The translations under genes and the position numbers were made by a program. The notes under the pieces were generated by a model. It made no database searches. It was not told the origin of the DNA and was given only the letters and a program-made list of their open reading frames with translations. Below are positions 1 to 6,076 of a stretch of DNA of 11,933 bases, one piece after another. The stretch is from JBBAEV01 sp041655735 (GTDB lineage Bacteria > Bacillota_I > Bacilli_A > RF39 > UBA660), in the NCBI GenBank assembly GCA_041655735.1, contig JBBAEV010000027.1, forward strand, positions 1-11,933, written 5' to 3'. Every line of letters begins with the position of its first letter. Position 1 is the stretch's first letter.

Positions 1-22
1 TAATATAAATGGATGTGAACTT

Positions 23-1318
23 ATGAATAATAAGAAACAAGATAATTGGTATAAATTAGATAATGCTGCTAAAATATATCCTGCTATTATAGGTAAAAAA
101 GATAGTGGTGTTTTTAGAGTTAGTGCAAATTTAAATAATTTTATTATTCCTGATATCTTAGGACAAGCCCTTATTGATTTAAAACATAGATTTCCTTCTA
201 TGTATGTAAAATTAAAAAAGGGATTGTTTTGGTATTATTTTGAAAAGAATGAAAGGATACCTATAGTAAAAAAAGAAACACCATATATAAATGAATTAAT
301 AGATGTATCAAAGAATAATAATTATTTATTTACTCTCTTTTATTATAATAATCGTATTAGTTTAGAATGTTTTCATAGCTTATGTGATGGTTATGGGGCC
401 ATTGAATTCTTAAAAGCTATTGTTTTTAGATATTTAGAATTATTAGGTAATAAAATAAATAGTGAAGATAAAGTTCTTACTATTAATCAAAAAGTTATGG
501 AAGAAGAAATAGAAGATAGTTTTAAAAAGAACTTTACTTCTAAAGTTATAAAACATAATAAGGTAGATAAAGCTTATCATATAAGAGATATTCATTTCCC
601 TCATTATTATAATACTGGTATTATTAGTGGTAAAATTAATACTAATAAATTATTATTTTTAGCAAGAAAAAGTAATGCTACTATTACTGAATATTTAGCA
701 GCTTTACTTACTTATTCTGTATATGAGTCATATAGAAATGATAATTTTAAAAAAAAGGTTAAACCAATAAATATTTCTATACCAGTTAATATGAGAAGAT
801 TTTTTAATTCCAAAACATTACGTAATTTTTCTTTATTTTTTTATACATCGGTAGATATTAATAAAAGAAATTTAAAATTTAATGATATTTTAAATAAAGT
901 AAAGAAAAACTTTAAAAAAGAAATAGATAAAGATAAACTACAATCTAATTTAAATAGTAATGTTGGTGCTGAAAAAAACTTTTTTATGAAGATCACACCA
1001 TTATTCTTAAAAAATATACTTCTTAGAATAGCTTCTAATATTCTAGGTAATTCATTAAGTACAATGACACTATCTAATCTAGGTAATATAGATATACCTA
1101 AGTCTATGAAAAATTACATTAAGGATATGAAAATTATCCTTGGGAGTAATTATTCACAAACTAATAATGTAGGTGTTATTTCTTGTAATGAAATAACTAC
1201 TATAAGTTTTTCTAGGACAATATTTGATACTTGTATCGAACAGACATTTTTTAGATTTTTAGCAAAAGAAGGATTAAGTGTTGAAATAGAAAGTAATATG
1301 ATAGAAAACTATTTATAA
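23..1318 (+). CDS. HxxxD-type acyltransferase (alcohol acetyltransferase / condensation-domain-like)
   Basis: A 431-residue soluble protein. It carries the CoA-dependent acyltransferase signature HxxxDG at residues 118-123 (H118, D122, G123), preceded by a beta strand (RISLECF), as in chloramphenicol-acetyltransferase and condensation-domain folds. The second half has an ISIPVNMR stretch and a SNLGNI-like strand near residues 350-360, which resemble the conserved C-terminal half of alcohol acetyltransferase proteins. The probable reaction is acyl transfer from acyl-CoA or a carrier protein to a hydroxyl or amine; the substrate is unknown. No carrier or adenylation domain is fused, so a stand-alone acyltransferase is likelier than an NRPS module. 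The start has a GGATGTGA ribosome site 8-15 bases upstream. The stop codon merges into the ribosome site of the next gene, so the two are almost certainly co-transcribed. The promoter lies left of the window or is absent. Confidence 0.75.
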   Translation: MNNKKQDNWYKLDNAAKIYPAIIGKKDSGVFRVSANLNNFIIPDILGQALIDLKHRFPSMYVKLKKGLFWYYFEKNERIPIVKKETPYINELIDVSKNNNYLFTLFYYNNRISLECFHSLCDGYGAIEFLKAIVFRYLELLGNKINSEDKVLTINQKVMEEEIEDSFKKNFTSKVIKHNKVDKAYHIRDIHFPHYYNTGIISGKINTNKLLFLARKSNATITEYLAALLTYSVYESYRNDNFKKKVKPINISIPVNMRRFFNSKTLRNFSLFFYTSVDINKRNLKFNDILNKVKKNFKKEIDKDKLQSNLNSNVGAEKNFFMKITPLFLKNILLRIASNILGNSLSTMTLSNLGNIDIPKSMKNYIKDMKIILGSNYSQTNNVGVISCNEITTISFSRTIFDTCIEQTFFRFLAKEGLSVEIESNMIENYL

Positions 1319-1329
1319 GGAGATAAAAT

Positions 1330-2010
1330 ATGGAATACTGTGATAGATGTAAGATAAATATAAATACTAAAACAAACATATGTCCCCTATGTCATAATAG
1401 AATAAAAATAGATAAAGATGCAAAAATAACTTATCCTCTTTATGAACCATTAAAAGATAAATATACAAAGACCGCCATTATAATTTCTTCTATTGCGCCA
1501 TTTTTAATAGTTCTTGCCTTAGTACTTAATTTGTTTGTTATTAAGAGCAGTTATTGGAGTGTTATCGCAATAGCAGGTATTATTTATTTTTGGTTATTAG
1601 GTCTTTTAACCTTCAATAAAAGAATTAATATGCCTGTTAAATTAATTGCTCATGCGATTACTATATCTTTAATTCTCCTTATTATAAATATGTTTGCGTC
1701 TAATGAATTAGTTATTAAAAATATTACTTGGGCAATATCATATGCGATACCATTACTTATATTTACTTTTATAGCTTTTATTAATTTTATTATGTTTAAT
1801 ACTAAACAGAAATTAAGAGATTTTTTATTATATCAATTAGTATTATGCTTATTAGGTTTTATACCTCTAGTTATTTTAATATGGGGTATAGCAAAACCTC
1901 TTTATCCTAGTATCCTAACAGCGTTTTATTCATATAGTACAATATTATATTTAATAGTTTTTTCTAAAAGTATTATTAAAGAGGAGTTTAAGAAGAGATT
2001 TCATATATAA
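1330..2010 (+). CDS. Zinc-ribbon multi-pass membrane protein (DUF6320-like)
   Basis: A 226-residue protein. The N-terminus holds a short zinc ribbon: CDRC at residues 4-7 and CPLC at 18-21. After a linker come about six hydrophobic spans between residues 46 and 215, with a basic C-terminal tail. This layout (zinc ribbon, then a six-span membrane domain) is what I know of DUF6320 proteins, which are often found beside alcohol acetyltransferase-like genes in Bacillota, as here. The name rests on architecture and context, not on a database match. AAGGAGAT overlaps the stop codon of the upstream acyltransferase gene and sits 5-6 bases before the ATG, giving a tight operon. A plausible role is a membrane partner or anchor for the acyltransferase; there is no direct evidence for that. 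Confidence 0.7.
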   Translation: MEYCDRCKININTKTNICPLCHNRIKIDKDAKITYPLYEPLKDKYTKTAIIISSIAPFLIVLALVLNLFVIKSSYWSVIAIAGIIYFWLLGLLTFNKRINMPVKLIAHAITISLILLIINMFASNELVIKNITWAISYAIPLLIFTFIAFINFIMFNTKQKLRDFLLYQLVLCLLGFIPLVILIWGIAKPLYPSILTAFYSYSTILYLIVFSKSIIKEEFKKRFHI

Positions 2011-2013
2011 GAT

Positions 2014-2039
2014 AATTCTAACCATAGGTTAGAATTTTT
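2014..2039 (+). terminator. Rho-independent terminator after the acyltransferase operon
   Basis: A perfect 10-bp inverted repeat (arms 2014-2023 and 2027-2036, loop ATA) is followed by T residues. It starts 3 bases after the stop codon of the membrane protein gene. Confidence 0.85.
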
Positions 2040-2047
2040 GATATAAT
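2039..2047 (+). promoter_or_regulatory. Extended -10 SigA-type promoter for the phosphoesterase/SDR pair
   Basis: TGATATAAT is an extended -10 box (TG at 2039-2040, TATAAT at 2042-2047). The -35 position falls inside the preceding terminator hairpin and matches poorly, as is common for extended -10 promoters. The leader to the GTG start is about 60 bases and shows no clear riboswitch fold. Confidence 0.55.
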
Positions 2048-2112
2048 ATTATTAATAGATTTGATATCAGTTAAAATGTTAATGGAGAATCAAAAACTTA
2101 GGAGGTTTTAGA

Positions 2113-3048
2113 GTGAAGATATTCAACGAAAAATGGGAGGTAACAAGTAATCTAATAAAAAAAGATTATATTTTTTGTTTATTATCAGATATTCATAATA
2201 CTAAATATTCTACCGTAAGAGTTTGGAGAAAAATAATAGAAACAATAAAAAATCAACAACCAGATAATATTTTTATTCCAGGAGATATTGTTTATACAGC
2301 AGATGATTTGTTATCTAAAAAAACAAGAGAAAAGCTGGAATATTTATTATATGGTCTTACATCGATTGCGCCAACTTATATTAGTTTAGGTAACCATGAC
2401 TTTAAAGATGGAAAGACTCTAAAAGCTAAAGATACTTTGAATTACTTAAAATCATTAGAAAATGATAATCTTCACTTATTAAATAATGAAGTAGAAACTA
2501 TAAATAATGATATAATTGTGATGGGATTTTCTCCGCGATTTGATGCCTATTATCCAAAACATAGAGAATATTGGAATAGATATTTCATTGAAGATTTAAT
2601 TGAAGCCAAACTTAAATATGATAAAAATAAATATATTATATTATTGACTCATTCACCAGTAACTATAAAAGAGTTATCTGATACTATTGAAAATATGTTA
2701 AGTGAAGAAACTGATAAGAAGGAATTAGCTAAAATAGAAGAAGCAAAAAAGGCATTAGAAAATATTAATTTAGTATTATGTGGCCATATGCATAATGGTT
2801 TAATACCAAAACATTGGCAAAAAATAGGATTAATAAAATCAGACAAAGGAATTGCGGCTTATGAAGGACAAACTTTAAGAAACACATTTAGAAAAGCAAG
2901 GTATTGCCGTGGAATGTATTCTGTATTTAATGGCCAAATGATTGTAACGGGCGGAGTTAATAAATGGAGCACTCCAAGTCCTATTATTGGATTAATTAGT
3001 AATATTGTAGCCAAAGATATAACTACTGTATGTTTAAAGAAGAAATAA
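2113..3048 (+). CDS. Calcineurin-like metallophosphoesterase
   Basis: A 311-residue protein with the full metallophosphoesterase signature: DIH (D26, H28), GDI (D58), GNHD (N94, H95), a lone histidine in LLTHSP (H180) and GHMH (residues 224-227). These are the ligands of a two-metal centre that hydrolyses phosphoester or pyrophosphate bonds. The overall order resembles the YkuE/YaeI group, but the N-terminal membrane or Tat segment usual in that group is absent, so this one is probably cytoplasmic. A charged insert (about residues 190-216, rich in E and K) separates H180 from the GHMH motif. The start is GTG at 2113, chosen because AGGAGG at 2100-2105 is well placed and no better start lies between them. 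The substrate is not evident. It is followed after 11 bases by the SDR gene, probably on the same transcript. Confidence 0.85.
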   Translation: MKIFNEKWEVTSNLIKKDYIFCLLSDIHNTKYSTVRVWRKIIETIKNQQPDNIFIPGDIVYTADDLLSKKTREKLEYLLYGLTSIAPTYISLGNHDFKDGKTLKAKDTLNYLKSLENDNLHLLNNEVETINNDIIVMGFSPRFDAYYPKHREYWNRYFIEDLIEAKLKYDKNKYIILLTHSPVTIKELSDTIENMLSEETDKKELAKIEEAKKALENINLVLCGHMHNGLIPKHWQKIGLIKSDKGIAAYEGQTLRNTFRKARYCRGMYSVFNGQMIVTGGVNKWSTPSPIIGLISNIVAKDITTVCLKKK

Positions 3049-3059
3049 AGGAGGAAAAT

Positions 3060-3795
3060 ATGAAAAATAAAGTTGTATTAGTAACAGGTTCCTCACGAGG
3101 AATAGGAAAGGCAACTGCTGAACTTTTTGCAGAAAATGGATACAATGTAGTAATAAATAGTAGTAATAGTATTACTGAAGGTGAGGGAGTAAGTAACAAA
3201 TTAAAAGAAAAACATAATATAAATAGTATTTTTATTAAAGCTGATATTTCTTCTGAAGAAAAAGTAAAAGAAATGGTAGAAAAAGTTATTGAGGAATTTG
3301 GAAGAATTGACGTATTAGTTAATAATGCAGGAGTCGTTATTGATAAAGAGTTCAAAGATAGAACCTTAGATGATTTTAAGTGGACCTTTGGGGTAAATGT
3401 ATTTGGAGTATTTAGTTAGTAAATACGTGTCAGAGTATATGTTGAAAAATAAATTTGGAAAAATAATAAATATAAGTTCTACTAATGGTATTGATACTAT
3501 TTATCCTACTAGTATTGATTATGATGCTTCTAAAGCAGCTGTTATATCATTAACCAAGAATATGGCAATTGAATTTGCTCCATATATAAACGTTAATACG
3601 GTTGCCCCTGGGTGGACAGATACCGAGATGAATAAAGATATTCCAAAAGAAGATATGGATGAAGAGATAGAAAAAATTTGTTTAAAAAGACTAGCGAAGC
3701 CTGAAGAAATTGCTAAAGTGGTATTTTTCTTAGCAAGTGATAATGCAGATTATATCAATGGTGAAACAATTAGAGTAGATGGAGGAATGTTATAA
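3060..3795 (+). pseudogene. FabG-like short-chain dehydrogenase/reductase, frameshifted
   Basis: Two overlapping frames together make one classical SDR. The first (3060-3419) has the nucleotide-binding motif TGSSRGIG at residues 9-16 and NNAG near residue 89, then ends at TAG 3417-3419. The second frame resumes with the helix LVSKYVSEYM, the catalytic serine strand INISS, YDASK (Tyr about 155, Lys about 159 in the restored protein), the PGW loop and the C-terminal ending INGETIRVDGGML. Restoring two bases in the T run at 3411-3413 gives the expected GVFLVSKY and a total of about 245 residues, the normal FabG length. Without repair, neither half has both the cofactor site and the catalytic site. 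The likely original role is NAD(P)H-dependent 3-oxoacyl or sugar/alcohol reduction. The start is ATG 3060, behind AAGGAGG at 3048-3054; an in-frame ATG at 3030 lies inside the phosphoesterase gene and lacks such a site. A sequencing error is an alternative explanation. Confidence 0.85.
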
Positions 3796-3817
3796 AAAGT
3801 CTATATTAGACTTTTTT
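3794..3817 (+). terminator. Rho-independent terminator after the SDR gene
   Basis: Arms AGTCTA (3798-3803) and TAGACT (3807-3812) are extended by A-T pairs, with loop TAT and six T residues at 3812-3817. The hairpin begins in the SDR stop codon. Confidence 0.85.
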
Positions 3818-3837
3818 ATTTATAGGAAAACAAATTA

Positions 3838-3846
3838 TGTTATAAT
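3838..3846 (+). promoter_or_regulatory. Extended -10 SigA-type promoter for the radical SAM/ffh operon
   Basis: TGTTATAAT gives a consensus extended -10 box (TATAAT at 3841-3846), 15 bases before the next ATG. The -35 region is weak. The leader is therefore very short, with GGTGG as the ribosome site at about 3853-3857. Confidence 0.6.
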
Positions 3847-3861
3847 TAAATAGGTGGTAAT

Positions 3862-4680
3862 ATGGTTACATATAAAGTAATAGATGGCAAAGAATTTATA
3901 GTAAAAAGTAAACTTCCCGCAAGTGACTATGTGGTAAATCCTTATGTAGGATGTAGTCATAAATGTATATATTGCTATGCTAGGTTTATGAAAAGGTTTA
4001 CTAATCATATAGAGCCATGGGGTGATTTCGTAGATATCAAGGAATTTAAGAATTATAAATTACCCAAAGATATAAAAGGTAAATATATATTTATAAGTTC
4101 AGTAACAGACCCGTATAATCACTTTGAATCAAAATATTTAAAGACAAGAACAGCTTTAGAAATATTAAAGGATATTGATTGTAATATAGGAATTCTTACA
4201 AAATCAAAATTAGTTACAAGAGATATTGATTTATTTAAACAAATGAATAATATTGAGATAGGTATAAGTATAAATACGCTTGATGATAGCTTTAGAAAAT
4301 TAATTGAGCCATGTGCTAGTAATGTAGAAGATAGAATAAATGCTTTGAAAATTTTAAAGGGAAATGGTATTAAAACGTATTTATTTATGTCTCCAATATT
4401 TCCAAAAATAACTGATTTTAAAGTTATAATTGAAAAGACAAAAGATTTTGTTGATTATTATTGCTTTGAAAATTTAAATTTAAGAGCTGATTATAAATAT
4501 GAAGTTTTAAATATGATAAAGGATAAATATAAAGATTTATATCCTTTGTATAAAGATATATTTATTGATAATAATGTTTGTTATTGGGATATTTATAAAA
4601 AAGATATAATTGATTATTGTGAGAAAAATAATATAAGTTATAAAATTTATTTTCATCATAGTGAAATAAAGAAAAGGTGA
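3862..4680 (+). CDS. Radical SAM protein, spore-photolyase (SPL)-like type
   Basis: A 272-residue protein. The sequence NPYVGCSHKCIYCYA contains the radical SAM cluster motif CxxxCxxC (C31, C35, C38), with the aromatic residue before the last Cys and the NPY-GC lead-in typical of the SPL/Rv2578c-like radical SAM group. SSVTDPYN (about residues 80-87), GILTKS and GISINTLDD follow in the order expected for strands of a partial TIM barrel. It should bind a [4Fe-4S] cluster and cleave S-adenosylmethionine; the substrate is unknown. It is much shorter than true spore photoproduct lyase (about 340 residues) and shows no late lesion-binding cysteine region, so I do not call it splB. The stop is TGA, which shows standard code use. 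It ends 4 bases before ffh, and the ffh ribosome site (AGGTGA) spans its stop codon, so translation may be coupled. Confidence 0.8.
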   Translation: MVTYKVIDGKEFIVKSKLPASDYVVNPYVGCSHKCIYCYARFMKRFTNHIEPWGDFVDIKEFKNYKLPKDIKGKYIFISSVTDPYNHFESKYLKTRTALEILKDIDCNIGILTKSKLVTRDIDLFKQMNNIEIGISINTLDDSFRKLIEPCASNVEDRINALKILKGNGIKTYLFMSPIFPKITDFKVIIEKTKDFVDYYCFENLNLRADYKYEVLNMIKDKYKDLYPLYKDIFIDNNVCYWDIYKKDIIDYCEKNNISYKIYFHHSEIKKR

Positions 4681-4684
4681 TTAA

Positions 4685-5989
4685 ATGTTTGAAGCATTAG
4701 GAGATAGATTACAAGGGGTTATAAAGAAGATAAAAGGTTATGGTAAGATATCTGAATCTAATATAGATGAGATGATGAGAGATATTAGATTGGCTCTTTT
4801 AGAGGCTGATGTTAATTATAAAGTAGTAAAAGAATTTACAAATAATATAAAAGAAAAAGCATTAGGTGAAGAAGTAAGAAACAGTATTACTCCTGGAGAA
4901 TTATTTTTAAAAATATTAAGAGATGAACTTATTAATTTATTGGGAGGTTCTAAAGAAGAGTTAAAGACCGAAGGCTTTAATGTTTTAATGTTAGTGGGTC
5001 TTCAAGGTAGTGGTAAAACAACTACTATTGGTAAAATAGGTAATATATTAAGAAAAAAACATAAAAAGAAGCCATTATTCATAGCTTGTGATGTATACAG
5101 ACCTGCTGCGATAGACCAATTAAAGACAATTGGTAAGAATCTTGATATTGAAGTATATGAAGAAGGTAAGGGTAATCCAGTTGAAATAGTTAAAAGAGGT
5201 ATTGAATATGCTAAAGAAAATGGGTTTGATTATGTATTAATAGATACGGCGGGGCGTCTTCATATTGATGATGAATTAATGATTGAATTAGAAAATATTA
5301 ATAATGAAGTAAGTCCTAGTGAAATATTACTTGTAGTAGATAGTATGATGGGACAGGATGCGATTAATGTTATAACTGAATTTAATGATAGATTAAAATT
5401 GACAGGGGCCATACTTACTAAATTAGATGGTGATACGAAAGGGGGGGTAGCCCTTTCTGTTAGACATCTAACTAATGTACCTATAAAGTTTGTGGGAGTT
5501 TCAGAGAAACTAGATGGGTTAGATGAATTTCATCCTGATCGTATGGCTAATCGTATACTGGATATGGGAGATATCTTATCGATTGCGGAAAAAGCTGACC
5601 AAGTAATTGATCAAGAAGAAGCTTTAAAAGCTGCGAAGAAGATGAATAAAGGAACATTTGATTTAGAAGATTTCTTAAGTCAATTTAAGCAATTAAAAAA
5701 GTTAGGATCAATTGAGAGTATTTTAAAATTAATACCAGGATCTAAAAAACTAGGGTTAAATAATGTAAATATCGATCCTAAGCAATTATCTCATATAGAA
5801 GCTATAATACTTTCAATGACCCCTTATGAAAGAAAAAATCCTGGTATTCTAAAAGCTAGTCGTAAAATAAGAATTGCAAAAGGATCAGGAAGAACGGTAG
5901 AAGAAGTAAATAAATTACTAAAACAATTTGAAGAAATGAAAAAGATGATGAAAATGATAAAAAACAAAAACTTTAAAATACCCTTTTAA
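4685..5989 (+). CDS. ffh: Signal recognition particle protein Ffh (SRP54)
   Basis: A 434-residue GTPase that binds signal sequences of nascent membrane and secreted proteins together with the SRP RNA. An N domain helical bundle (residues 1-95) precedes the G domain. That domain has the P-loop GLQGSGKTTT (105-114), DVYRPAA (136-142), DTAGR (187-191) and TKLDGDTKGG (245-254). The methionine-containing M domain runs from about 300 to the end, with the RNA-binding SMTPYERKNP region and the GSGR motif around residues 378-403. The length is slightly below the usual 440-480, because the C-terminal Met/Gly-rich tail is short. The usual Bacillota neighbours (ylxM, ftsY, rpsP) are not here; instead it follows the radical SAM gene in a two-gene operon. 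All catalytic motifs are intact, so it should be the functional housekeeping copy. Confidence 0.97.
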   Translation: MFEALGDRLQGVIKKIKGYGKISESNIDEMMRDIRLALLEADVNYKVVKEFTNNIKEKALGEEVRNSITPGELFLKILRDELINLLGGSKEELKTEGFNVLMLVGLQGSGKTTTIGKIGNILRKKHKKKPLFIACDVYRPAAIDQLKTIGKNLDIEVYEEGKGNPVEIVKRGIEYAKENGFDYVLIDTAGRLHIDDELMIELENINNEVSPSEILLVVDSMMGQDAINVITEFNDRLKLTGAILTKLDGDTKGGVALSVRHLTNVPIKFVGVSEKLDGLDEFHPDRMANRILDMGDILSIAEKADQVIDQEEALKAAKKMNKGTFDLEDFLSQFKQLKKLGSIESILKLIPGSKKLGLNNVNIDPKQLSHIEAIILSMTPYERKNPGILKASRKIRIAKGSGRTVEEVNKLLKQFEEMKKMMKMIKNKNFKIPF

Positions 5990-6001
5990 AGTTTTCGTTT
6001 T
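5967..6001 (+). terminator. Rho-independent terminator overlapping the ffh stop
   Basis: A 12-bp perfect inverted repeat (5967-5978 and 5984-5995, loop TACCC) is followed by CGTTTT. The right arm contains the ffh TAA (5987-5989), so the last codons double as hairpin stem. The stem is AT-only apart from two G-C pairs, so it may be leaky. Confidence 0.65.
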
Positions 6002-6009
6002 AATAAACA

Positions 6010-6038
6010 TTGAAATGTATTTAATTATATATTATAAT
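6010..6038 (+). promoter_or_regulatory. SigA promoter for the prepilin-adhesin operon
   Basis: TTGAAA (6010-6015) and TATAAT (6033-6038) are separated by exactly 17 bases, the best -35/-10 pair in the window. The leader to ATG 6077 is about 30 bases and has GGAG at 6066-6069. Confidence 0.75.
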
Positions 6039-6076
6039 GAAAATAATAGAATAAAAAATAGATATGGAGCAATAAT

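Noticed and set aside
2048..2100. Riboswitch or leader RNA upstream of the phosphoesterase
   Set aside because: No stable stem or known aptamer motif was found in the roughly 50 bases.
3030..3059. Upstream ATG at 3030 as the SDR start
   Set aside because: It lies inside the phosphoesterase gene, has no ribosome site, and adds a non-homologous charged extension before MKNKVVLVTG.
3397..3795. Second SDR segment as an independent gene starting at ATG 3397
   Set aside because: There is no ribosome site, the first residues are the out-of-frame shadow of the upstream half, and it lacks a cofactor-binding region.
4678..4680. Use of genetic code 4 (TGA = Trp), suggested by the extreme AT content
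   Set aside because: TGA ends the radical SAM gene right before ffh and also the minus-strand gene at 9829. No gene needs TGA readthrough, and Trp is encoded by TGG.
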